A stretch of 64,000 nt of DNA, from the NCBI GenBank assembly GCA_017534535.1, contig JAFXVZ010000037.1:124001-188000 (forward strand), written 5' to 3'. Under the pieces are notes generated by a model. It was not told where the DNA came from. It ran no database searches and worked only from the letters and a program-made list of their open reading frames with translations. Source of the stretch: Bacteroidaceae bacterium. Lineage in GTDB: Bacteria; Bacteroidota; Bacteroidia; Bacteroidales; Bacteroidaceae. Positions 42,105-49,795 of the stretch are shown here, one piece after another. Made by a program: the position numbers and the translations under genes. Numbering within the stretch: position 1 is the first letter of the stretch; every line of letters begins with the position of its first letter.

Positions 42105-43951
42105 AAAGAGTTTGGGCATTCATAGGGATATTTGTGGCATGGTTGCTTATCTTCGCCATTCAGAAACCATTGTTTATGGCGTGGTATCATGGGCTATATG
42201 CTGATACCTCGTGGACCGATTGGTTGGCTGTGATGTGGCACGGACTGAAGCTTGATGCTTCTATGGCAGGCTATCTCACCATCATCCCTGGCTTATTGCT
42301 CATTGCTGGTATTTGGACTCGTCGCTCATGGGTGCGTATTGCCATGAAGACCTATTTTATCATAGCAAGCGCATTGGTTGCCATTATTTTCATAGCAGAC
42401 ATGGCGCTCTATGAGTTCTGGGGTTTCCGCCTTGATGCCACCCCTCTGTTCTACTTCTTTTCATCACCCAAAGATGCCCTTGCCAGCGTCAGTTGGTTGT
42501 ATATCATCATGGGCATTTTAGCCATTTTCCTTACTTTCTTCATAATCTATGGAGTGTTCAATTCTTTAAGACTTTGGAAGAAAGATGAGAAAAACGTCCA
42601 GCGATTAATTGTCAATTGTCAATTGTCAATTGCCAATCTCATTCTCCTCGTCATCCTCTTCATCCCCATCCGAGGAGGTTTTACCGTTTCTACGATGAAC
42701 ACTGGTAAAGTGTTCTATAGTACTGATATGCGACTAAACCATGCTGCTTTGAATCCTGCCTTTAACCTCATGGAATCACTCTCCAAGCAGAAAGACTTTG
42801 CCCACCAATATCGCTTTATGGATGATGTTGAAGCCACTGCCATTTTTGAGACGATGATAGATAAGAGTGGTAAAGGTAATCGTCAATCGTCAATCGTCAA
42901 TCGTCAATCGCCAAATGTCTTGTTCATCATTTTGGAAAGCTTTTCCTCCAAGCTGATGGCTACTTTAGGAGGTGAGCCCAATGTGGCAGTCAACTTGGAT
43001 GTTTTAGCCAAGGAAGGCATCCTGTTTTCCCGTTTCTATGCTAATAGCTTCCGAACAGATCGTGGACTGGTATCTATACTTAGTGGCTATCCTGCTCAGC
43101 CCACCACCAGTCTGATGAAATATCCACGAAAGACGCAAAACCTGCCCGGCATTGCCCGTAGCTTGAAACAAGCTGGATATGAAGCTACCTATTATTATGG
43201 TGGAGACGCTGACTTCACCAATATGCGGTCGTACCTGATGGCGCAAGGCTTCGACAAGGTTATTAGCGATGTTGATTTCCCCGTAAGTGAACGACTGAGC
43301 AAATGGGGAGCCCATGACGAGGTGGTATTCAATCGCCTGCTTGATGACTTAACGGTCAATGGTCAATCGTCAATGGTCAATCGTCCCTGGTTCAAAGTCC
43401 TCCAAACCTCCAGTAGCCATGAACCTTTTGAAGTCCCTTACCATCGTTTGGACAATGCACGATTAAATGCCTTTGCCTATACAGATGATTGCTTAGGTCG
43501 TTTCATTCATGCTTTTAAGCAATTGCCACAATGGGAAAACACATTGGTAGTGCTGGTGCCAGATCATTTGGGTGCTTACCCTGAGCATATCAGCAACCTC
43601 ACTCCAGACCGCTATCAGATACCACTAATTATGATAGGCGGAGCCGTGAAAGAACCGAAGGTAATCGACACCATAGGTTCACAACACGACATCGCTGCCA
43701 CCTTACTCTCTATGCTGGGTTTGCCCCATGACGAATTTACCTTCAGCAAAGACATGCTGAACCCTGCCAATCCTCATTTTGCTTTCTTCACAGTACCTGA
43801 TGCCTTTGGTATGGTTACCGATGATAATATACTGATATTTGATAATCAAGCAGGTAAGACAGTATATGATGAAGGGGCGCATCCTGGTGCGAACCTCCGC
43901 AAAGGACAGGCTTACCTGCAGAAACTATATGATGACATAGCTAAGCGGTGA
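42101..43951 (+). CDS. LTA synthase-like sulfatase-fold membrane enzyme (phosphoglycerol transferase family)
   Basis: The product has 616 residues. Five N-terminal membrane segments are followed by an extracytoplasmic sulfatase-fold domain with ILESFSSKL, the predicted catalytic threonine in SFRTDRGL, SSHEPFEVPYH and the metal-binding VPDHLGAYPE. Relatives move phosphoglycerol or phosphoethanolamine between lipids and glycans. Three heptamer arrays are translated in frame: residues 169-180 (loop before the fifth membrane helix), 259-272 (start of the catalytic domain) and 417-428 (a loop within it). It overlaps the ABC gene by 4 bases and precedes two PAP2 phosphatases. I infer an envelope modification role. 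Confidence 0.85.
   Translation: MKRVWAFIGIFVAWLLIFAIQKPLFMAWYHGLYADTSWTDWLAVMWHGLKLDASMAGYLTIIPGLLLIAGIWTRRSWVRIAMKTYFIIASALVAIIFIADMALYEFWGFRLDATPLFYFFSSPKDALASVSWLYIIMGILAIFLTFFIIYGVFNSLRLWKKDEKNVQRLIVNCQLSIANLILLVILFIPIRGGFTVSTMNTGKVFYSTDMRLNHAALNPAFNLMESLSKQKDFAHQYRFMDDVEATAIFETMIDKSGKGNRQSSIVNRQSPNVLFIILESFSSKLMATLGGEPNVAVNLDVLAKEGILFSRFYANSFRTDRGLVSILSGYPAQPTTSLMKYPRKTQNLPGIARSLKQAGYEATYYYGGDADFTNMRSYLMAQGFDKVISDVDFPVSERLSKWGAHDEVVFNRLLDDLTVNGQSSMVNRPWFKVLQTSSSHEPFEVPYHRLDNARLNAFAYTDDCLGRFIHAFKQLPQWENTLVVLVPDHLGAYPEHISNLTPDRYQIPLIMIGGAVKEPKVIDTIGSQHDIAATLLSMLGLPHDEFTFSKDMLNPANPHFAFFTVPDAFGMVTDDNILIFDNQAGKTVYDEGAHPGANLRKGQAYLQKLYDDIAKR
42606..42640 (+). repeat. Heptamer array, 5 units, inside the LTA synthase-like gene (first)
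   Basis: TAATTGT, CAATTGT, CAATTGT, CAATTGC, CAATCTC, in frame, read as IVNCQLSIANL at the edge of a membrane helix. Confidence 0.8.
42877..42918 (+). repeat. Heptamer array, 6 units, inside the LTA synthase-like gene (second)
   Basis: TAATCGT, three CAATCGT, CAATCGC, CAAATGT, in frame, read as NRQSSIVNRQSPNV at the junction to the catalytic domain. Confidence 0.8.
43350..43384 (+). repeat. Heptamer array, 5 units, inside the LTA synthase-like gene (third)
   Basis: TAACGGT, CAATGGT, CAATCGT, CAATGGT, CAATCGT, in frame, read as VNGQSSMVNR in a loop of the sulfatase-fold domain. Confidence 0.8.
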
Positions 43952-43954
43952 ACT

Positions 43955-44671
43955 ATGATAAATATGATTAACGAAATAATGCTCGGTCTTGATTGGTCAA
44001 TTGTCAATTGTCAATTGTCAATTGTCAATGACGTGGATACCGACTTACTCTTGTGGTTTAATGGAGCTCACAATGCTTTTTTCGATGCATTCATGACGCT
44101 CTTTACCAATAAGTGGATGTGGGTACCCATGTATTTGGCATTGATCTACGTCTTCTTCAAGAATATGGCACCTAAGAACGCCGTGGCATGTGTCGTAGCC
44201 ATCATTGTGATGGTTGCGCTTTCTGATCAGCTGAGCTCTGCAGTGATCCGTCAGGCAGTGGGCAGACTCCGTCCATCCAACCTCGATAATCCTATCAGCG
44301 ATTTGGTACATATTGTGGACGGTTACCGTGGGGGAAAATATGGTTTTCCCAGCAGTCATGCAGCCAACTCCTTTGGTTTGGCATTCTTCCTGTGTTATCT
44401 GTTCAGACGGAATGCCTTGCCTGCGTTCATCATGGTGTGGGCAATCATGAACTGCTACACACGCATCTACCTCGGCGTTCATTATCCAGGTGACATCCTT
44501 TGTGGTGCCTTGGTAGGTTTGTTTTCTGCCACCCTTTTGTGGTTCATGTACAAATGGCTCACCAAACAGGAACCCATAAAGGATGTGAAATGTACTTGGG
44601 TGCCTATAGTGGTATGCCTACTTGTGGTGGTAGGTATAGCCATCTATTCATCTTATTTGATTAGTAATTAA
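43955..44671 (+). CDS. PAP2 family membrane phosphatase
   Basis: The product has 238 residues and about five or six membrane segments. The three PAP2 motifs are VGRLRPSNL, FPSSHAANSFG and RIYLGVHYPGDILCG. Such enzymes dephosphorylate undecaprenyl-diphosphate, phosphatidate or lipid-A-type phosphates. Residues 15-26 (SIVNCQLSIVND) are encoded by a heptamer array and precede the first conserved segment DTDLLLWFNGAHN. It follows the LTA synthase-like gene by 3 bases. The substrate is unknown. Confidence 0.88.
   Translation: MINMINEIMLGLDWSIVNCQLSIVNDVDTDLLLWFNGAHNAFFDAFMTLFTNKWMWVPMYLALIYVFFKNMAPKNAVACVVAIIVMVALSDQLSSAVIRQAVGRLRPSNLDNPISDLVHIVDGYRGGKYGFPSSHAANSFGLAFFLCYLFRRNALPAFIMVWAIMNCYTRIYLGVHYPGDILCGALVGLFSATLLWFMYKWLTKQEPIKDVKCTWVPIVVCLLVVVGIAIYSSYLISN
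43998..44032 (+). repeat. Heptamer array, 5 units, near the start of the PAP2 gene
   Basis: Four identical CAATTGT units and CAATGAC, in frame. This is the most uniform run in the window. Confidence 0.85.
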
Positions 44672-44685
44672 AAAACAAATATGTT

Positions 44686-45498
44686 ATGAAAAAGTTAACT
44701 TTACTCGCAGCATTGTTCTTCGCTGCAACGAATGTAATGGCACAAGATGCTCAGTCAAAGGCTCGTGCCGGTGTATATGACCGTTCTACAGCACCTCAGT
44801 ATTTCTTCCTGGAAGAAACCGATGTGCCAAGCAGTGTCTATCTGTTGCCTCCTCCTCCAGAACCAGGCAGTGCCAAGTTCGCTGTTGATGAGGCCCGCTT
44901 CAACTGGGGTCGCTACCAGCGTCTGCTTCCACGTGGCAAGCAGGCAATAGCTGATGCCGATGTAACTCCCAAGGGTGTGGCAGTAGCTTTCAGCGAAGCC
45001 TTCGGCATTGAGATCAATGAGCAGAATACTCCTGAGATTTACAAGCTCATGACCAATATGAACGGTGATGCAGGCGTGCTGAGTGGTGGTCAAGCAAAGG
45101 TTTATTACCAGCGTATGCGTCCTTTCGTGTACTTCGGCATCGGTACCAGTGTGCCTGAAGATGAGGCTGCTTTGGTCAACAATGGTTCTTATCCATCAGG
45201 CCATACTGCCATTGGCTGGGCAACGGCCTTAGTATTGGCAGAAATCAATGTAGATCGTCAAAACGAGATTCTGAAGCGTGGCTATGAGATGGGCGAGAGT
45301 CGTGTCATTGCAGGCTATCACTATCAGAGCGATGTGGACAACGGACGTATCGTGGCTGCTGGTGTGGTGGCTCGTCTCCATGCCAACGAAGCTTTCCAGC
45401 AGCAATTGGAAAAAGCTAAGAAAGAGTTTGCCAAACTAAAGAAAGAAGGTAAGATCGCTCCTTCTACCTTTTCTTTCAATCCAGCTGAGATGAAGTGA
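44686..45498 (+). CDS. Class A non-specific acid phosphatase (PhoN-like, PAP2 superfamily)
   Basis: The product has 270 residues with a signal peptide (to about A19). It carries YYQRMRPF, SYPSGHTAIGW and ESRVIAGYHYQSDVDNGR, which fit the class A acid phosphatase signature (RP, PSGH, SR-x5-H-x3-D). It is a soluble periplasmic enzyme expected to release phosphate from many organic esters. It follows the membrane PAP2 gene by 15 bases, probably in the same operon. The C-terminus is a Lys-rich helix. Confidence 0.9.
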   Translation: MKKLTLLAALFFAATNVMAQDAQSKARAGVYDRSTAPQYFFLEETDVPSSVYLLPPPPEPGSAKFAVDEARFNWGRYQRLLPRGKQAIADADVTPKGVAVAFSEAFGIEINEQNTPEIYKLMTNMNGDAGVLSGGQAKVYYQRMRPFVYFGIGTSVPEDEAALVNNGSYPSGHTAIGWATALVLAEINVDRQNEILKRGYEMGESRVIAGYHYQSDVDNGRIVAAGVVARLHANEAFQQQLEKAKKEFAKLKKEGKIAPSTFSFNPAEMK

Positions 45499-45507
45499 TT
45501 ATGAATA

Positions 45508-45574
45508 CTTACCTCTATACCCCCGCCCCTAAGATAGGGGTTGTTCTCCCACGATAACGGGGGAAAGGTAAGAG
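45508..45574. repeat. GC-rich palindromic (REP-like) intergenic element
   Basis: CTTACCT (45508-45514) pairs with AGGTAAG (45566-45572), and CCCCC (45520-45524) with GGGGG (45559-45563). An inner hairpin CCCCT/AGGGG lies at 45526-45540. The GC content contrasts with the flanks. It could be a repetitive extragenic palindrome or a terminator for the phosphatase operon. Confidence 0.5.
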
Positions 45575-45620
45575 GGGGGCTGCGAAACGACGGAGGAATA
45601 TGAAATAAAGTGTTGTTGAA

Positions 45621-47135
45621 ATGAAAATTTTCCCTACATCATCCATCAGACAGCTGGATGCCTATACCATCGAGCATGAGCCCATCGATTCATGGGCGCT
45701 GATGGAGCGTGCAGCACAAGCTGTTGCGCAAGAAATCATGAGTCAGTGGCCCGATAAGAACGACACGCGGTTTGTCGTCTTTGCCGGACCTGGTAACAAC
45801 GGTGGCGATGCCTTGGCAGTGGCTCGTCTGCTGTCGGCGCAAGGTTACAAGCCTGTGGTTTATCTGTTCAATACCACAGGCAAGTTGTCACCAGACTGTG
45901 AAGCAAACCGTGACCTGCTGGTAGAAATTGAAGGAGTGGAATTCCACGAGGTGACCAATCAGTTCATCCCTCCTCAGCTCACGGAGGATGATGTTATCAT
46001 CGACGGACTCTTTGGCAGTGGTTTAAACAAGCCTCTTTCGGGTGGCTTTGCCTCATTGGTGAAGTTCATCAATGCCTCTGAGGCTACAGTGGTGAGTATT
46101 GATATCCCCAGTGGCTTGATGGGAGAGGATAATACAGCCAATGTGATGGACCATGTGGTGAAGGCCGACTATACATTGACCCTACAGTTCCCCAAGTTGG
46201 CATTCCTCTTTGCTGAGAACGAACCTTATGTGGGTGCTTGGAAGGTGCTTGACATCGGTTTGAGCCAGGAAGGTATCCGTCAGACTTATACACCTTATGA
46301 GATGGGTGATGCAGGCAAGATGAGGTATCAGTTGAAGATTCGCAACCGCTTCTCTCATAAAGGTGACTTTGGCAGGGCTTTGCTCATAGCAGGTCAGCAG
46401 GGTATGGCGGGGGCATCAGTATTGGCAGCCCGTGCATGCTTGCGTTCAGGCGTGGGCTTGCTCACAGTGCATGTACCTCTCTGCAACAATACCATCGTGC
46501 AGTCTTCTGTACCTGAGGCAATGACTTCACTTGATAGGAATGAGTTTTGCTTTACTGAAAAACCCGACTTGCAGCCTTATCAAGCAGTAGGTATAGGTCC
46601 CGGCTTGGGACAGTCTGAGCTGACCCAACGGGCATTGTTCGACATGCTGACACATAGTTCCGCACCAATGGTGGTGGATGCCGATGCCTTGAACCTGATA
46701 GGGGAGAGTCACAGTTACCTGCGTAGGTTGCCAAAAGGAAGCATTATCACACCTCATCCAGGTGAGATGGATCGTCTGGTGGGTAAGTGCCGCAACTCGT
46801 TCGAGCGTTTGTCGAAGGCGATGAACCTAGCGCAGACTTGTGGCATGCATATCGTACTGAAGGGAGCCTATACGGCAGTCATCTCACCCTCAGGCAGTTG
46901 TTGGTTCAATGTTACAGGTAACCCGGGTATGGCAACAGGTGGTTGTGGTGATGTCCTCACAGGTGTTATTCTTGCTCTGTTGGCTCAAGGCTATGATGCT
47001 GATACCGCAGCTAAGATGGGTGTCTGCATTCATGGCATAGCTGGCGACCTTGCTGCTCGTGACAAAGGTGAAATCGCCCTCGTTGCCAGTGATGTAGTGA
47101 ACTACCTGCACAAAGCCTGGAAAGCATTGGAATGA
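45621..47135 (+). CDS. nnrD: Bifunctional NAD(P)H-hydrate epimerase / ADP-dependent dehydratase
   Basis: The product has 504 residues. The N-terminal YjeF_N epimerase domain (FAGPGNNGGDALAVARLL) and the C-terminal ribokinase-like dehydratase domain (VVDADALNL, ITPHPGEMDRL, GNPGMATGGCGDVLTGVI) are fused as in E. coli. Together they repair hydrated NADH and NADPH in the cytoplasm. It stands alone between a GC-rich palindrome and a strong terminator. Confidence 0.95.
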   Translation: MKIFPTSSIRQLDAYTIEHEPIDSWALMERAAQAVAQEIMSQWPDKNDTRFVVFAGPGNNGGDALAVARLLSAQGYKPVVYLFNTTGKLSPDCEANRDLLVEIEGVEFHEVTNQFIPPQLTEDDVIIDGLFGSGLNKPLSGGFASLVKFINASEATVVSIDIPSGLMGEDNTANVMDHVVKADYTLTLQFPKLAFLFAENEPYVGAWKVLDIGLSQEGIRQTYTPYEMGDAGKMRYQLKIRNRFSHKGDFGRALLIAGQQGMAGASVLAARACLRSGVGLLTVHVPLCNNTIVQSSVPEAMTSLDRNEFCFTEKPDLQPYQAVGIGPGLGQSELTQRALFDMLTHSSAPMVVDADALNLIGESHSYLRRLPKGSIITPHPGEMDRLVGKCRNSFERLSKAMNLAQTCGMHIVLKGAYTAVISPSGSCWFNVTGNPGMATGGCGDVLTGVILALLAQGYDADTAAKMGVCIHGIAGDLAARDKGEIALVASDVVNYLHKAWKALE

Positions 47136-47159
47136 TCTTTCTTCCCTTCTAATAAATAT

Positions 47160-47195
47160 GAACCCCATAAGTTTTTTTATTAACTTATGGGGTTC
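47160..47195. terminator. Bidirectional terminator hairpin
   Basis: A perfect 14-bp stem (47160-47173 with 47182-47195) encloses an 8-base loop between convergent genes. Confidence 0.88.
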
Positions 47196-47237
47196 GTATT
47201 ATGTTTACCGTTACACTCCTTGAGTGAGAAGGGATGA

Positions 47238-47666
47238 TTAGTCGTCAAATTCAATCATCTTGAAGCGCTTGTTAAATTTCATCTCCATGCCATTGTTCAG
47301 CTTCACTTCATAATTTTTACGAACACGTTCAATCTTAACGATAGTAGCTGAGGGGAAAGTCTGCTGCACCGCTGTCCTGATTTGTTCAGGAATGAGAGCG
47401 GTAGGCACAGGCGACCGATTGCAGTCGAACTCCATCCATTTACCCTTCTTATTAAACTCCGCTTTCTCGCCACTCTGGTACACCACCTTGTATTCTTTTC
47501 CTTCAATGGTGACAACAGCAGGTACCTTGTCGGCAAAATGTTGCTTCAGAATAGTCTGAGCCTGCACAGGCAGCTGGTCGAAAGTAATCACTTTAATTTT
47601 GTCTGCCATCATTGACATACACATGGTCAGCATAAAGACCAACATTAATCCAATTCTCTTTTTCAT
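47238..47666 (-). CDS. Secreted PepSY-like protein
   Basis: The product has 142 residues with a signal peptide (to about A21). Two PepSY-like repeats are visible: QLPVQAQTILKQHFAD with WMEFDCNRSPVP, and LIPEQIRTAVQQTFPSATIV ending in FNKRFKMIEFDD. This two-repeat layout is common in small Bacteroidales periplasmic proteins (DUF2874/PepSY-like). PepSY domains often restrain proteases or bind partners. The target is unknown. It lies 33 bases downstream of the DUF5715 gene on the same strand. Confidence 0.8.
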   Translation of the reverse strand: MKKRIGLMLVFMLTMCMSMMADKIKVITFDQLPVQAQTILKQHFADKVPAVVTIEGKEYKVVYQSGEKAEFNKKGKWMEFDCNRSPVPTALIPEQIRTAVQQTFPSATIVKIERVRKNYEVKLNNGMEMKFNKRFKMIEFDD

Positions 47667-47699
47667 AAATAGTAAATGTTTGTTATTTTTATATTATGG

Positions 47700-48374
47700 C
47701 TATCTTGCTGTTATGTGAAAACAACCCTGCTTTCGCTCATACTTGATATAGCAGCGCTTTGCCAGACGAGCATCGCGTAGCACCTCGCTCAGCACCATCT
47801 TCAGCGTATCTGCTCCCACCTCCTGCATCGGACGGCCATCCTTGTTGGGCACCTGCTCGAAACTCTTCCAGCTGATGTCGAAGGTCGTGCCATAACAATG
47901 CGTTGAATTTGCTGTAGCGTTGATGTTGCTCTTTGAAAGTTGTTTCTGCTGCTCTTGTGAGCGAGTCACTGAGGTAACGATGATGCGATAGGGGTTCAGT
48001 CCCTTGTTGGCCAATGAATCTAAGAAGTTACTACCGATTTCGTCTATCAGCTTGGCAGCCTGGGGAACCACATAAGGTACCGAGTGCGTCAGCTTATCCA
48101 GCGTATAGTGCTCGTTGCTCTCTATCAAGCTCAGTTGCTTGATATTGGCAGCATCCTCTGCATTCTTGAAAGGCTTCACACCAATGGCCTTGGCAGCAGC
48201 CAGTTGCGTGTCGTTATCATCAGGGAAATCGCGTTGGTAACTGATGACACCCTTGATGTTATGAGGGTCGTTCATCTTCATTGACATATCTTTCTTCTTG
48301 CAGCTACCGAGGGTACAAATGGCAGCTAACACTACGATAATCGGACTAATTTTAGGTAGTTTCATAGATTTCAT
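47700..48374 (-). CDS. DUF5715 family lipoprotein (M15 peptidase-like)
   Basis: The product has 224 residues with a lipobox ending at C25 (CTLGSC). The core has [33 protein letters not shown] and GCFHITAR. The S-H-G-D pattern and the late histidine resemble the zinc site of M15/VanY D,D-peptidases. It may trim peptidoglycan or bind it, and it would sit in the envelope. The start at 48374 could be moved three codons to the next ATG. It diverges from truA. Confidence 0.78.
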   Translation of the reverse strand: MKSMKLPKISPIIVVLAAICTLGSCKKKDMSMKMNDPHNIKGVISYQRDFPDDNDTQLAAAKAIGVKPFKNAEDAANIKQLSLIESNEHYTLDKLTHSVPYVVPQAAKLIDEIGSNFLDSLANKGLNPYRIIVTSVTRSQEQQKQLSKSNINATANSTHCYGTTFDISWKSFEQVPNKDGRPMQEVGADTLKMVLSEVLRDARLAKRCYIKYERKQGCFHITAR

Positions 48375-48375
48375 T

Positions 48376-48383
48376 TAAATTTG
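48376..48383 (+). promoter_or_regulatory. -7 element before truA
   Basis: TAAATTTG fits the consensus, 30 bases before the truA ATG at 48414; no clear -33. Confidence 0.4.
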
Positions 48384-48413
48384 CGGCGTAAAGATAGTAC
48401 ATTTATTTCAGAT

Positions 48414-49148
48414 ATGCAACGATACTTCATATATTTAGCGTATGATGGCACTCAGTATCATGGGTGGCAGATACAACCCAACGGCGATAGTGTACAGCAA
48501 AGGCTTATGGATGCCCTGCAAACCCTGTTGCGTAGAGAGGTGGTTGAAGTAACGGGAGCTGGCCGTACCGATGCCGGTGTGCATGCCAAGCTAATGGTGG
48601 CTCACTTTGACAATGAGACCCATCTGGATTGTTCCAAGCTCACTGATAAGCTGAATCGTCTGCTACCACCAGACATTAGTATATATAAGGTAGAGCCAGT
48701 CGATGCCGAGATGCATGCACGCTTCAGTGCCAAATCAAGAAGATATGAGTATTATGTTACCACTGCCAAAAGTCCGTTCATGCGCCAATATCGTTATCGC
48801 TTGCACAAAGCCCCTGATTTCCAACTGATGAACCAAGCTGCTCAGCTCTTGTTGGAACAAGATGACTTCACCAGTTTCAGCAAGCTCCATACCGATGTCA
48901 AAACCAACATCTGCCATGTTACCCGTGCCGAGTGGAGCCAGGTGGATGAAGATACGTGGGTGTTCAACATCCAAGCTGACCGCTTTCTTCGCAATATGGT
49001 CCGTGCCGTTGTAGGTACCCTCTTGGAGGTTGGCTTTGGCAAACTCACCCTCGATGGCTTCCGTGGTGTCATCCGGCAAAAGGATCGTTGCTCAGCCGGT
49101 ATGTCTGTCCCAGCCCAAGGCCTCTTTCTGGCGGATATTCAGTACTAA
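48414..49148 (+). CDS. truA: tRNA pseudouridine(38-40) synthase
   Basis: The product has 244 residues with the catalytic aspartate D53 in [10 protein letters not shown], plus [10 protein letters not shown] and [17 protein letters not shown]. It converts uridines 38-40 of tRNA anticodon arms to pseudouridine. The ATG at 48414 is used; the frame extends to 48381 but [13 protein letters not shown] starts the conserved strand. Its stop overlaps that of the convergent hemolysin III gene by 4 bases, with no room for a terminator. Confidence 0.95.
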   Translation: MQRYFIYLAYDGTQYHGWQIQPNGDSVQQRLMDALQTLLRREVVEVTGAGRTDAGVHAKLMVAHFDNETHLDCSKLTDKLNRLLPPDISIYKVEPVDAEMHARFSAKSRRYEYYVTTAKSPFMRQYRYRLHKAPDFQLMNQAAQLLLEQDDFTSFSKLHTDVKTNICHVTRAEWSQVDEDTWVFNIQADRFLRNMVRAVVGTLLEVGFGKLTLDGFRGVIRQKDRCSAGMSVPAQGLFLADIQY

Positions 49149-49771
49149 AGCAGAATTGTGAGAATGACACTCCAGTGGGCGATAGCGCCCAGGAGCACGA
49201 ATACATGCCAGATGGTGTGATAATGAGGTTGTTTGTCGTGTGCATAGAAATAGGTGCCTGCAGTGTAGAGAATACCCTCGCTGATGAGAAATGCCATTGA
49301 GAGTGGCGACAGCTTCTCCATTACCTTGGGGAAGATAATCAGCACACTCCAACCCATCACAAGGTACATTGCCAGTGAAAGCCTGGGGTGCTTGCCTATG
49401 GCCACAATCTTGGCAATGCTGCCTATCAGTGCCACCGTCCATAGGAATCCGAATACCAGCCATCCTAACCAGCCTCCGATTACTCCCACGCATATGGGGG
49501 TATAAGAGCAGGCTATCATTACGTAGATACTGATATGGTCGCACTTGCGGAGTATCTCTTTTGCCACACCGGGACGGACCCAGTGGTAGATGGTACTGGA
49601 GAGGAACATCAGGAACATGCCTATGATAAAGAAGAAAACACCGAATGCCATCTGCCAGCTGGTGTCGATGGCAGGCCACACCATCCAGATGGATGAGAGC
49701 GCAAAGATTACCCCAATCAGGTGGGTCCAGGTGTTGCCTAATTCTTCTTTAGAAGGAAATATGTTTGCCAT
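49145..49771 (-). CDS. Hemolysin III / YqfA family membrane protein (PAQR type)
   Basis: The product has 208 residues and seven membrane segments. Family markers are [15 protein letters not shown] near the N-terminus, [29 protein letters not shown] and a C-terminal [16 protein letters not shown]. The conserved Ser, His and Asp residues form a zinc site in PAQR proteins. The name haemolysin is historical; a role in membrane lipid balance is more likely. Convergent with truA. Confidence 0.9.
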   Translation of the reverse strand: MANIFPSKEELGNTWTHLIGVIFALSSIWMVWPAIDTSWQMAFGVFFFIIGMFLMFLSSTIYHWVRPGVAKEILRKCDHISIYVMIACSYTPICVGVIGGWLGWLVFGFLWTVALIGSIAKIVAIGKHPRLSLAMYLVMGWSVLIIFPKVMEKLSPLSMAFLISEGILYTAGTYFYAHDKQPHYHTIWHVFVLLGAIAHWSVILTILL

Positions 49772-49795
49772 TGTTGTCCAGTAGTTTTTAGGTGT

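Noticed and set aside
42877..43384. Heptamer arrays considered as a CRISPR array
   Set aside because: Units are 7 bases with no unique spacers, are scattered in many genes and are translated; no cas gene is present.
49092..49679. 195-codon minus-strand frame overlapping the hemolysin III gene in another frame
   Set aside because: Arg/His-rich shadow; the seven-helix protein in the other frame is clearly the real one.
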